From: Punctularia strigosozonata HHB-11173 SS5
Taxonomy: Eukaryota > Basidiomycota > Agaricomycetes > Corticiales > Punctulariaceae
DNA length: 64,000 nucleotides
Direction of reading: 5' to 3'
NCBI RefSeq assembly: GCF_000264995.1
Contig: NW_006767434.1
Location: forward strand, 590,902 to 654,901
Numbering within the stretch: position 1 is the first letter of the stretch; every line of letters begins with the position of its first letter. Both the position numbers and the translations under genes were made by a program. Under the pieces are notes generated by a model, which made no database searches, was not told the DNA's origin, and worked only from the letters and a program-made list of their open reading frames with translations. Positions 1 to 11,619 of this stretch are shown here, in pieces.

Positions 1-527
1 ACACCGCTGTTGGCGAGGATGCCCTTGAGCTTATCCGGTTCGTCATCGTAATCCACGTAATTCTTCGGTGCTTCGGCCTGCGAGGTCGTCACGCCTGATA
101 CTATCCGAGAGCGTGACGTGAGATTGAACGGAGCAGACATCCCGAAGCCATGTCCTGGGGAATGAGATCTTCGCCCGGACGCGGAGGTCGAGCCAAGGCT
201 GAGAACGGAGCGGGAGGAGGGTGAAGGTGATGTGGAACGAGAGGAGGCAGTGATAGCCGATACTTGTTGGAGGTCGGGCACAGATGTGTTCAGACTTCCT
301 TGGGGTCTGTTCTGCGCAGCAATGAGGTATACGGAACCGTCCTCGCACCCCAGAACGACACCTCTATCCTGAAGTCCTGCCTTCGGATCATCGGTTGCCG
401 CTGGAAATCCCCAAGAAATAAGGCGAAATACAGAAGCTTGAGTGAGTGAATCTTCCACGCTTGAACCTTCCCCGGGAGATGGCAATATGAACGGGACAAT
501 GAGTCGAGATGGATTCATGATCGACAT
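1..527 (-). CDS. N-terminal part of a probable WD40-type protein (cut by window edge)
   Basis: The minus strand is open without a stop from an ATG at 525-527 to the window edge, about 175 codons. The start reads MSIMNPSRLIVPFILPSPGE. At about residues 63-73 it has GVVLGCEDGSVYLI, the pattern of a beta-propeller blade (GxxDGxVxLW-like). A Ser/Pro-rich stretch follows, then an acidic segment NYVDYDDEPDKLKGILA. Composition is balanced and no intron is needed. I infer the start of a WD-repeat-like protein; the rest lies to the left of the window, so the family cannot be named. A short open frame overlapping it at 43-348 in another register is a shadow. Confidence that this is coding is good; confidence in the WD label is moderate. 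Confidence 0.6.
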   Translation of the reverse strand, partial: MSIMNPSRLIVPFILPSPGEGSSVEDSLTQASVFRLISWGFPAATDDPKAGLQDRGVVLGCEDGSVYLIAAQNRPQGSLNTSVPDLQQVSAITASSRSTSPSPSSRSVLSLGSTSASGRRSHSPGHGFGMSAPFNLTSRSRIVSGVTTSQAEAPKNYVDYDDEPDKLKGILANSG

Positions 528-1909
528 TTCCTCCGACAACACCTGCAGCGCGTTGGTGACATCAACACGCGCTCAGTGATGCTCGCTGAATGATCTAGAG
601 CGTCTCGCTGATATCTTGCTACCTTCAGATGGTGTAGAGCATCCTCGTGAGTTGAAACAGCCTGTAGTGCCGTAATGCAGAAGGAGAGACACCGCGGCGG
701 AGGGAGTCCGAGCAGACGACCAGAGTCGAGGTCTGTTCCAATGGGCACGTGAGCCTGTGAAGGGGGGGGGGGGGGGGGGCGGCGTCGGGGCTAAGGCTGT
801 TAGTGTTGCACATGTTGCCCCGCGCGCTCTTTGGCCAGAAGCAGCACTGCAGTCTTCTACTCACCTTCGTTCCTGTTGCATTCCAAGGAATCCGGAGCCA
901 GCTCTAAAAATGGCCCAATACTGCTTTTCCTGCGTCCGCTTCGAATGGCTCGAAGATATTTCCTCGGCTTCAGACCGTTCCTTCCAATGAAGTGATTCAG
1001 GCTGTTGTCAGCCAATAATGAACAATTCTCTAGACAGGGTACCCTTAATACTTTGCTAGAATCTCTTGTCGTGAAACAAGCAGATGACAGGAGAATCCGA
1101 CTAGACCGGATCTGCAGCCACTACCCACTGCTATTGAATGTCCAGCCTCTGCGATAAGAGTTCCACCGGCCTCCTGTCGTTTCGAGGCTTTCATTCGGGC
1201 ACTAGAGTTCCTTGCTTTTCTGCATTCCGTGATCAGTTTGGAATACTTCCTCGCCTTCGGTGCCTGGACGTGCTGTCATTCACCTCGGATCCCTCTGGGG
1301 GTATCGGTCACAACATCTACGATGCCGCTACGTGCAGATCATTTACGTCGCCCAATCCTCCCGGATCGAAGTGATTTAGGATCATTGGAAATCACTCCGC
1401 GTCGATCCATCCGCACCCGCACCTGTAAGTTTCGCGCATCGCGGGGTAAGCCGTACTCCAGGCTGTTCCTGAACCACTAATATTCCTGGCTGATTGGTCG
1501 GCTGTCTAAACGAGTATTACTTTGTTCAGATCTAGGGCTAATCATATGCTGCTTCGATACTTTCGGCGCTTATACCCTCCGAAGCGATCGGCGGACTACA
1601 CAGCCATACGTCACAACCGCAATTGAACCTTTTCCGGCGACATGGCATTGGCTCGCCTTGTACTCTGCAGCTCTTTACGTACCGCTTGTGGGATCTCTGA
1701 TATTGTTCCGGACACCTCCATGCGATACTCTGGCATGTGCCGCACTGCAACACGCCCTGGGCCTCTTTCACGGTCTTCTCGGCATCTTCCCGCAGGACGT
1801 TCCGCGCGGGCTCGATGACGACAGTCGGGAGTATGTGGTAGTAGCCTCCGATTCAGCGGCCACGGATGACCGCAATGTTCAGCCAACTCGGTGAAGGAAG
1901 GCTATATTT
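528..1909. other. Spacer without a confident gene; 18-base G run
   Basis: I found no frame with convincing protein character on either strand. The stretch holds an uninterrupted run of 18 G at 762-779, which is the only strong feature. It should contain the promoter of the minus-strand gene starting at 527. Confidence 0.4.
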
Positions 1910-2546
1910 CTATGTCATAATTTGGCACGTCGCAGACGGGAGGCAGTCGATCTCGTACAGTTCGCGGACGTAGGAATTGTTTCCGAGTCGCCGCTGAGCC
2001 TGCAATTGACGGTCAGAACGTCCCCGTCCATTATCAGGTACGTACCTTCCAGGCTTCGCAATTCGCAAATGGGATCGCCGTTGTTGTTCCGCAGATTCTC
2101 AGATATACGCTTCGGCAAAACCCCGACATACATTCAAAAACATGCATATTGCAGTACGCGGTCGCGACGTGTACATTATGATCAGTAGACCGTCGATCAA
2201 TACCGTCTTGCAGGCTGACACAACTGCCAGTTCTCCGAGGCCTGTAGCTGTCTGCCATGGCTCTCCCCTCCTCTCCTTCCTCGCCCGCTGATTGCGGATA
2301 ACTTCGCATGCCAATCTTCCCATCCTCTCTGGCACTTGGCTGTCGTGGTTTCCAACAGAAATGAGCGACGGTACGACCAACTCCATTGCCATTCTCATCT
2401 TCACGACTTGTATATAGCATGCCGCTTGGACACCATTGGAACGCATCCGATCTCAAGCCTACATACATCTTACTCTCAACCCGTCCTCCACCAGAACGAT
2501 GTCTTGTGGGTTCACTCAAGTTCCGTCTCAACGAATCGCATTTCAT
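1910..2546 (-). CDS. Hypothetical protein, weak gene model
   Basis: Two open segments on the minus strand join across a classical 46-nt intron (2000-2045, donor GTACGT, acceptor TTGCAG). The last exon (1999-1910) encodes 29 residues starting AQRRLGNNSYVRELYEIDCL and ends in TAG with the frame kept. Upstream, the same register is open to an ATG at 2544-2546, but a second register (starting near 2446 and including ELVVPSLISVGNHDSQVPER) looks equally protein-like, so another intron or a sequence error may lie between about 2120 and 2180. No family is recognised. The final exon is the best supported part. Confidence 0.3.
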
Positions 2547-4046
2547 AAACCGCTATCTAGACCGTCTTACTCTGAACAATTACCTTCAGGCGAATTATGG
2601 TAACACGAACGTACTCAAATGGCAAATCATTCAGAACGGCAACGGCTGGCTCGCCCAAGCTTTAGGTTTGCTTTTTCGTAATCTTGTTCAGTTCGGGTCA
2701 TGAGAAATCTCTCTTACAGTCGCTGGCCAAGATCTTGGGCGCGGTGCAGGACCAAGTCAGGATGCCGCGAAGGAGCAAGCTGCTCAGCAGGCTTGTCACG
2801 CGCTAGGTATCCACTAGAGTCTCTCATTGCTACATGTTCGTCAGTCATTTGAAGTTAGAGTGCCAGTGCTAATCAATCGCTTCGGGTGATCCAGCATTAC
2901 TTGCACACATCTTTAACAGCGATTCTGTACAATATCTAGAGATTGTTCAGCTATTGTAGCCTTATCTTGGAATATCTTGAGCGATGTGAAAACTACACGC
3001 ATAAGCATATTGGAGATATCCAGGGGTGTAACGCGCTTCTCCGGCACCTGTAGGCAAAACGTATATTCACAGCATGAGCGAACGCGCTCTACCTTCATCA
3101 TTCTGTAGCTATATTCCCTTACATGTGAATCCTCTAGTCCTTGAGATTTCACTTTTAGCAGCCTGGGCCACCTTTTCTCTGGATCAACCCACTTCGCGAA
3201 TCAGTTTAGGCCAGTTGTTCATTCAGCGCAGACTTGAGATAATGATAAATAGCTCGAAACTATAGTACAATCGAGTAAACGATGGTAAACCGTACTCCCA
3301 TCGCATAGTCGGATATTAAAGGTCTGTAACGAGGATCACGTATTTCAAATGCTCGTAAGGTGCATTTAAAGATCTGCGCATGCTTGAAAGTGACAACATG
3401 GCTGAACGTACGTGCGTGACATGTTAACGTCTTTCCGAGGGAACCTGTGCATTACGAGCGGTCGTTGATAATCTCTACCCCCTGCAGCCAATGCAAGAAT
3501 GAAATCACGACTTGGAAAGCATGTAGGAAAGTTGGAGCGGTCCGTCAAAGCGTTTAAACAGGATTGGTCACCCCATTGGGGGAATGTCGAATTTTGCACA
3601 TCACTGCGGGGTCCTACCAAGATCTCGTGATGCCGCACCAGCGACGCACCGCATCGACCAGTGATCACAAGCCAAGCATGAGCCCATTCATAGAATAGTG
3701 GTAAGTCCTTGTGACATCAGCTAATATAGCCTCCTGTAATATGACAACCGTGAAGATGCTGCGCGATGGTCGTAGTATGCTACGCAATGTGCGCATACGT
3801 CTCTTGAAAATATGCGGAGTACTAAGAACGAGCATTTAACCGACGAGTTTTAATTCCCTCGCACATTTACACGGTATCTCACCAAACTTGATCGTGGGGG
3901 GTGTCGACTGTTGCAAATGTCTAGCACTAACGCAATCGACACTTCTGCGAAACGGAGGTAGCATTTATTTCGAAATCACATAGATGAGGTTTGGGTACGG
4001 CGATCCTTAGTATAACACCCGTACTACATGATAACCTGTGCTCCCT
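2547..4046. other. AT-richer spacer, nothing recognised
   Basis: Short frames only, with poor codon character. No repeat, RNA gene or promoter motif stands out. It lies downstream of alg11 and upstream of the weak hypothetical gene. Confidence 0.4.
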
Positions 4047-6280
4047 TCACGAATGTAACGTGCCCTTCCATCCGCTCGCATTCCACCCTCTCTCGAACTC
4101 TTCCGCAGAGAACCGTTGTACGGCCCACTGTCGCGCCCTCTTACGCATCGCGAGCTGCTCTGTAGGCGACATCACGAGAACAGTCTGGAAGGCCTGGGCG
4201 AACTCTGTGACAGTCCTCGCATGGTATCCTGGGAATTAACGCACGTTAACTACAAACAGACACAAAGTGGATATAAGACGAACCGGTGGGCTGGCCGTTG
4301 TAGGGCACGACGATGTCGTTGAGCGGCCCGCCCGAAGCGTGCGTGACGGGTATCACGCCGGCAGCCTAACGATAAGACATGCTCAAAAAACTGTCAGTAT
4401 ATGGGATATGATGGGATCTGACCATGTATTCGACGATGTTGATCCCGAAGTGTTCGTCCATCATCGTGCTCAGACCAATACTTGCCCGCGAGAGCCACTC
4501 CAGTATCACGGGGTATGGTGCGTTAACGAGAAATTCCGTTTGATTCTATAGGTAAAACATCATTGAGGAAAGCCGGAGCGAAAGAGCAAGGTGACGAACG
4601 GACCTCAACACCGAGTTCTTGGGCCAGCGCCTTCAGTCCGTCTACACGAGCAGCGTCATCCGTGTTCCTGCTGCCACCAATGAGCACGAGCCGGACCTTC
4701 TTCTCTCCGACGGCATATTCTGGATGATTCTTCAAGAGTTCGGCGAACGAACGGAGTTGAGCGGCGTGGTCTTTCTCGGGTCTGAACAGAAGAGAGTGCG
4801 TATGAGACGGTGACGTCGCAGGTCCATCAGAAGTCCGTACCTAAACTGTGCGATGCTGAGGATGACGGGCTCCCGGTCCTCAAGCGGGAACTCAACCATC
4901 TGTCGCGTATCACACGGAGGATAGACGATCTCCGGCAATGTGCTCGGCGCAGGAGAGATCATCTCAGAGATTGAATATAACCTCGGGGTGGAAATAGCGG
5001 GGAATATGATCTAGCATGACGTAATGTTCAGTTTGAGCCAACGAGACAACATGCTTAAAGTACCTTCAAGAGGTATATTGGGCTGCTTATGACGAGTATG
5101 AAGGGAAGGAGTAGGAGCGAGAGCGAATCGAGCAATGGATCCTTGTACTGCACGACGGAAGTGACATGGTTCTTCGTCCAAGACGAGTTAACCATCAGAA
5201 AGCGCGCGCGCCGAAGAGCGTGTGCGTATTGATGCATGAACATGCGATAGTACCTGTAGCACAACAGCGAATATTAGTACAGGCTCGTTTCGCTGATGCT
5301 ATACGGAGGAAGACGGACTGACAGTAGTTTTCCGAAGCTGAGGACGCCAGAGGACGACACGGCAGCAGAGTTCGTGTGAGATGCTGTCCGTGTACGAACG
5401 CGCTGGAGCATGTCGGTAGAAATGGTCGGATAGTGCACGTAGGCCCCTACGGGAATGTTGCCTAGCCACGAGACAACGTGAAACGAGAAGGCGTAGCCCA
5501 TCGTGTCTGGGGACGAAATAAGATTGGAACTCGGCGACGTGGCTTCGGAACGCACCAATGAATAGGTCTGGGATGAATGCGGACATGGCCTCCCATGCGA
5601 GGTACATACTCCCAAGGCTCTGCCCAAGAAGCGTAAAGCGCGGCCATGTGGTGTCTTCGACGGCCCAACGCGATTCGAGGAAAACGAAGCCAAGGGTCGT
5701 AGGCGACAGCTCGATGTCGAATTTAGACTAGTAAGATGTTCAGGCGCAGCACCGGATAATGGTCTCGGGATAAACTCACCTTAACATTCGCGATAATCTC
5801 TTCCTTAGTCGCATCGACATCTCCACTGTAGACTACGCTGACAATGTCCGGTTCTGTGCGCTGAAGCATCGCTATAGCAGTCCACAGCACGCGTTCTCCA
5901 CCTCCACCAGCATTGCTAAATCAGACAAGACTGGTTCGCATAAGACATCACAGACAGAGCGCGAGCAAGAAGAGATGACAATGCGACTCTTCTGACCTCG
6001 CCGGCGCGAGAGACGCTCACCAGTACGGATGGAAGAAACCCACGATCTTCTTGCTTCCTGCTTCATTCTGAGGTATCCCCAGGCTCGTCAAGAGCTCCTG
6101 TCGTTTATACGGTCGTTCTCTTCGTAACCGCTGGGTATATAAGCTGAAGCCGAGAATAATGACGGCGCATGGCGCTAGTGACAGCAAAGCGACGGTGATT
6201 GGATGTTTCGGTGAAGGTAGCTGGAGAAGGAGGCGCAACACAGTCCCTGCAGCGATTATAACGACCACTGATCGGAACAT
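4047..6280 (-). CDS. alg11: ALG11 alpha-1,2-mannosyltransferase
   Basis: GDP-mannose:Man3GlcNAc2-PP-dolichol alpha-1,2-mannosyltransferase adds the fourth and fifth mannoses to the lipid-linked oligosaccharide on the cytosolic face of the ER (N-glycosylation). The N-terminus has a hydrophobic anchor ([17 protein letters not shown] and a second segment, [18 protein letters not shown]). Family blocks follow in order across at least six exons: [19 protein letters not shown] (joined over intron 5916-6020), [67 protein letters not shown], and the GT4 E-x7-E motif in [12 protein letters not shown] near 4440. The C-terminal exon contains [18 protein letters not shown], and TGA lies at 4047-4049. Length (about 500 residues) matches the family. 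The gene looks intact. Internal exon borders near 4560-5290 were not all fixed. Confidence 0.92.
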
Positions 6281-6760
6281 TGCATACAGTCAGAGGAAAG
6301 ACTGGCAGAAGACGGACTCAGAGCAGACTCAAGTGGAAAGACACATCTTAACATCCGCTTCGCACAGCCATCACGAAAAGTCGTGGCCGCGTTAGCTTTT
6401 GCAGCCCTTCCTTCGCTTTGCGCAGCGTTGCATCGCACTGCTAAACGGCAGTTCGATTGCCATCGAGAAAGGATGAAGACGTTTCAAACAGCTTGTGCAC
6501 AGGAAACCCTATGGTAATTCCTGCACGACTATATGAGTACATGATATCATCCAACCGTAAGCTACGTGAACAGTGATGGAGAGGAAAGACATAAGAAGAT
6601 ATAAACGAGTGATGGGCATGAAGAACGACGTTCTCTAGTCTAGATAGTCTAGAAAAGACGTAGGGAATCAAAGCAACGACAGATATCCTGAGATGCATGG
6701 GTAAGCAGGGGCATGGAGCATATGAAGGACAGCGACATACACAAACGTGTGGATGCGACT
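6281..6760. other. Spacer between fzo1 3' end and alg11 5' end
   Basis: About 480 bp between two minus-strand genes. It should carry the alg11 promoter and fzo1 terminator; no clear TATA box or gene is visible. Confidence 0.4.
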
Positions 6761-9585
6761 TTAGGCGTCTACGAGGCCCAACACCGCACCCTCCCGCACC
6801 TCACCCGTCCTCATCTCGACGCTCCTGAAGAACTCGACTGCCTTACCGGCCTTCTTCTCCATCTCCTCCGCGCCCTTGACTTCCTTACCCCGCTCCTCCA
6901 TCGCGCTCCTGAACCGCTCCTTCAAGTCCCACGACGCCAACCTCAACACCTTCCTTGTCTCCCGCGCAACCCGTGCAGCCTGCGCGTCCACATACATCTC
7001 GGATCCATCGCCGGCCTTGACGAGCTCCTTCCTGATACGCCGGCCGATGGTCTTGGGGACGGTGGTCGGGAGCTCGAGGACGAAGTACGCAGTGAGGCCG
7101 ATCGCGAACGCGCCCACAACAGGAGCCGCCCACTTGCGAGCTGTCTCGTTCGCGAGCATATCCGACACGCGCACGAGGCCCTCAATGATACCCCGAGCGC
7201 CAAGCGCCTGACCGCCGACCATCGTCAGCGCGCCGACACCGACCGACACGACGCTCAACGCGGTCGCATTCGACTCCTCGTCCTCCTTGCTGTCCTCACT
7301 CTCCTCCAGGCCCAGGCGAACCCAAACGTGCTGCATGTCGAAGAGGTCCGCGAAAGTGGTCTCAAGCAAGTCGGGACGCTGGGCAAGACCGATGCCAAGA
7401 CCGAGGACACCGCCGGCGACTACAGAACGTAAGCTCTTGCGGCGCTCGGCCTTGCTGCCAGGGCGTACGGAGAACATAGCCTCCGGGACGAAGACGCGAC
7501 GACTGCGCTCGACACCCTCGGGGAGATACTCGTCGGCGAGCTTGGACACGGCATCGACACCCCTGGCAGTGGTAACACGAGCCTCGTCCTCGGCCATCTT
7601 GACAGCGAGATCGATGCTCTGCAGGAGCACGCGTCGAACGTCCTTGGCGTAGTCCCAAAGGTTGAGAATTCCGGGGTAGGTAGGCATGCTGAGCACCTTG
7701 TCGACGCCGGGCTGGCCCTGGGCGACCTTGTCGAGGGCAAGTCCGACGATCTCGCGCGTGCGTGAACTACTCTTGCGCGCACCGTCCTCCTCGACCGCCT
7801 CGAGGTTCTCCTCCAGCGCCTCGCGGCCGTTCTGCATCTTTTCGAGGACGGGCCGCGCCCGATCGAGGTCGTTCTTGGCGCGTTCAAGCTCGGTCTGAGC
7901 GACAATCGCGTTCGCGCCGGCGAGGAGGTCGATATCGGAGAGGAGCTTGGTGAGGTAGGTGGAGGCGGGCGCAAGCTTGGACTTCTCGCGCTTGGTGAGG
8001 ACGAAGCTGCGCAAGCAGCTCTCGAGGGTATCGAAGGAGGGGTGCGCGCTCGCGAAGTCCATGACCTGCGCCGAGTCGACGAAGTGGACAAGGTTATCCG
8101 CATCTTCGTATGTCTTCGGGCTGAGCTGCTTGATCTGTTCCAGCACTAGACGACGACACTTCTCCTTGTTCCGAATCTGCGCGTACTTGTTGACGACGAC
8201 GAATATGTAGGCCTTCTCGTGGCTCGCGTTCCACAGGAACTCCTTGGCGGAGAGAGTGAAGTGGTTCTCAGCCGATACGACAAAGACCACGACGTCGATC
8301 TCCTCCTGGCGAGCGAACAAGGCCGTAGTCTTCAAGCTGTCACGGTTGAGACCCGGTGCGTCGATGAGTGATATGTCGACCACGCCATTGTGCAAAAGTG
8401 ACTCCGCAGGAGCCCGGGCATCGCTGAGGTATAGTTTGATGACCTGCTGCGAATTTTCGTTGCCGTCGACGATCTCCTCCAGATCCTTTAGCTCCCTGCG
8501 AATGAACGTCTTGTCATCCGCAACATTATACTCGACGCCCTCCTTGACCAGGTGGATCTCCTCCTTGCCATCGTTGTCCCGCGCATCGCGAACCTCACAA
8601 AAGGCCGTGGTGCAGGGCTGCTGGTCAACAGGCATGATCTGGCGGCGGAGAATCGCGTTGACAAAAGTTGATTTGCCGGCGTTGAGGTCGCCAGTGACGA
8701 GCACCTTCGACGAGGTGTCTTGAATGCGCTGGCGGAGCTTATCGACGTGGTTCACGGAGGAGTTGATGCGCTCGTCCAGCAAATTGGCGATGGACGATTT
8801 CTCCAACTGGGATACGAGCGCGGCCGGCGACGATGACGAACCGTGCGAGCCGAGCTTGAGGTCAAGTCGGAGAACGTTGAACTCCGCAGCCTCCGCATCC
8901 GACAGCAACGAAGCCTTCTCTTCGACCATTGAGTCCTCCTTCTCTTCCGGCACGTCCTTCACCGCGGACATGGTCATCGCCCGTGCCATGCCCTTGGCGG
9001 GACGGAAAACGACCTCCGTCTCCGAGGTTGGATCATCGGCGAAGGACAGAGACCGCCGCGCGCCGGCGCGCTTCTTCTTTGTAGTATCGTGTTCCACCAC
9101 CTTCTCCGTAAACTGGGGGTAGCGAACGACCCAAGCATCCTTGTTGAACCGACGCAACTCGGTCAGGATCGACTTGGTCAAGTCGATGGCACCAACGAGT
9201 CTAGGCCCATGTCAGTGTTGCATTATCTCTTCCTCACTGAAAGGACCTACCGGTCGCGGTGCTGAACATAGGCAGATTGCACTTCCTCCGCGTTCATGAG
9301 ATTGTCAACCGTCTCCGTCTCCTTGGTGGGAACGGGGGCGCTCTGCCGAGAACCAGGGGAGTATGACTGCGCCATCGACGTCTGTGGTGTGTAATAGTAG
9401 TCCGCGAAAGCGGTAAAGCCGAATGGCGACGACCAGTCTTTTGCTGAACTCGATGTTGACGACGACGGCAGCGACGAAGACGACGAAGAACGGCGGGAAA
9501 TGGGAGGATTTGGGATGATTTCACACCAAATCACACGAACCTCGTGACGAGCTCCGACCGTATCCGAGCGGCTCCGTTTGCTCAT
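6761..9585 (-). CDS. fzo1: Mitofusin, outer mitochondrial membrane fusion GTPase
   Basis: Dynamin-family GTPase that tethers and fuses mitochondrial outer membranes. Two exons (9585-9251 and 9200-6761) separated by a 50-nt intron close to 924 residues, close to the usual fungal Fzo1 length. The second exon carries G1 GDLNAGKSTFVNAILRR, the switch region PCTTAFCEV, G3 DAPGLNRDS and G4 VVNKYAQ. Coiled-coil HR1 follows (ELERAKNDLDRARPVLEKMQ), then hydrophobic segments, the clearest being VVGAFAIGLTAYFVLEL, and a C-terminal HR2-like helix (DLKERFRSAMEERGKEVKGA). The Ser-rich N-terminus (first ~70 residues) is poorly conserved in character, so translation may instead begin at the in-frame MAQSYSPGSR near 9378. 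High GC and strong third-position bias suggest good expression. It is followed by alg11 in the same direction; no functional link is implied. Confidence 0.93.
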
Positions 9586-9805
9586 CCTTCCGTATTTGGT
9601 AATTAGCCCCTAGTCTGGATTCCTTCCAGACTTTCCTCCGTAAGTGCTTATTGCGCCACGGCTTACGATCTACGAATGACTACCACTATAATATACACGG
9701 GAACAGAAAAAGAAAGCCTACTATGACATGCGCCCCCGGAGGATGAGAATTGGAACGTATACTGTTACACTGTAGGCTTGGGCGGTCGGCAGCATTTCAG
9801 GACAG
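9586..9805. other. Short spacer between fzo1 and family copy A
   Basis: About 220 bp; AT-rich ATAATATA at about 9688-9695 could serve either the fzo1 promoter or the 3' end of the next gene. No gene seen. Confidence 0.3.
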
Positions 9806-11264
9806 CTAGGAGTCCGCGTCTGCATCAATATTCAGATATTCTCCTCGCTTGCGGAAGGCCATTTTGAGAACCTTGATCTGGTACGGGCTAATTGCAGCAG
9901 TCACGCCAGGCCCGAGGATCAGCAATTCCTCGTCGATCCAAGAGTCGCGATCCTCGTTCTCCCATGAGCAAAGCCCGTCCAGTTGATCCTGTCGGACACA
10001 TGGAAATGAGCAGAATGACCCCGTCAAGCCAGCACGCCCGACCGACCTTGCCCCTGATGCCTAGGTCGTGAAGGACGGGTTGTATATTGAGAGGCAAACC
10101 AATGCTCGTCAAGAAGGCGCCTATAGCATCCGCGGGTGTCGACGATGCGCGACCGGGCTCATCTTTGTGATTGCCCTCGAAGGTCGAAACTTTCCGCGGT
10201 TTGCCTATGTAAGGGCGCGCGTGATTAAGGCGCGCGCTTCGCCGAACAGAACGTTGCCGCTGCAGCAGGGTAGATTAGTATGAGCTGAGGGGACCAGCGC
10301 AGCGCGGTACGCTTACCGAAGTGGTGGGCATGTTCGTTCTGCTTACACGCTCCGCTAGAGGTGTCCTGCGGACTGCCTTGGATGATACTGCCTTGGACGG
10401 AGCTTGACTCGATTTCGCTCGAAGGACGGTGGGCGGGTCAGGCTCCTCGTCGCTGTCCGAGACGAGATTAATCACATCGCTGTTATAACCGTGCAGGAGG
10501 AGAAGAGGCTCGGCGGCTTCTTCTTGTTTCACTACAGGGGCATCTTCGACGAGGAGGTCCGCGTCCACTTCTTGAGGTACCACCTCGTGTGCCGCGGATC
10601 GGTTGTGTACCAATCGCCCCATGCCCGTTGCGTTGCTTTGGTCCGCCGTGTCTCCATCAACCTTGAGTTGTGACTGGATGGGCAGATCTTCAATTCTTTC
10701 TTGATGTTCCGCCGCCGATGCCACAATCTGCCCGACGCCTCCCGTGCTACTGTCGCCTTTCGGTGCTCCGTCGTCGTCGTTGCCGTGAGGACATACACCT
10801 TGCTGGTTCTTGTGCTTCGCAACACGACCGCAGCAGATGCAGTGCGCCGCATAATCAGCGATGTATTCCCTGACGGGCCACAAGTTTTCGTACGCGCGGA
10901 AGATGGGATGCTTGTTGCAGACCTACGGGAAGAGAGCCGTGTAACGTGAGTGTTCACAGATCAAGTACGACACGACTCGGAATATCCAATCACCTCTTCC
11001 AAACATGCGTTTACCGCAGCCGGATCCTGCTGGTATAGATGCATATCAGGAAGCAGATATACCTGCGCTGCGAATCGCATATCGCACTACGATATGTATT
11101 TAGTTTACTACCGAAAGGGAGACGGTCTTTGGGAATCGCACAGTCATCACATCCCAGTCCTTGAGCATCGCTCCTCCTTCCAATCCCATCCGCTCTTGAA
11201 GTCTGACAGTGGTTCCGTCTCTCCTTCTTGCAGGAGCCCACGGTATGAGATTTTGCGAAGTCAT
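9806..11264 (-). CDS. Unnamed three-copy family protein, copy A
   Basis: No named family is recognised. Exons joined by eye on the minus strand: start MTSQNLIPWAPARRRDG at 11264; a short exon with VYLLPDMHLYQQDPAAVN; then CNKHPIFRAYENLWPVREYI; an acidic, Ser-rich linker with VINLVSDSDEEPD (resembling a SUMO-interacting motif, hydrophobic core plus acidic run); a leucine-rich segment LPLNIQPVLHDLGIRGKV; and a C-terminal block LDGLCSWENEDRDSWIDEEL...YQIKVLKMAFRKRGEYL. Each block has a counterpart in copy B (11620-12979) and copy C (60339-61518). The C-terminal block has the look of a small helical SAM-like domain (inference). The linker differs most between copies. Intron borders between 10100 and 10310 are approximate. 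Confidence 0.7.
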
Positions 11265-11619
11265 GAAGGCCCCTGGGCTGCAGGATTGAGCGCAGGCGAC
11301 AAGGCGGAGTGATTAGGCTTTTCATGGTGTGAGAGCCGCTTGCCCAGAATGCCAATAAGCTTTTGTTGAATCGTGATCGCGGAAGCAGAGCGATAACGAC
11401 GCAACAACCACGGGGCGAACGCGTTCACACATCATGTGATCGCGTTTACCACTGGCGTGAGCCTGCGTGAGCGTGAATCACCGCTTGTTCGCTCTCTTCA
11501 CTGAGCAGCTTTCTGGAATCTGCACTACCATATGGACGATCCATGACAATACAACTACATTACGGACTCATCACATCGCTGATTATGGAAGGGGAAGGAC
11601 CTCAGCATTACGCCGCTTT
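11265..11619. other. Spacer between tandem family copies A and B
   Basis: 355 bp between the start of copy A and the stop of copy B, both on the minus strand. It should hold the copy A promoter; no TATA box or other feature is evident. Confidence 0.35.

Noticed and set aside
1915-2133. A cyanovirin-N-like pattern (NNNGDP ... DGDVLTVNC) on the minus strand
   Set aside because: The similarity arises by translating through the 46-nt intron 2000-2045; removing it destroys the pattern.
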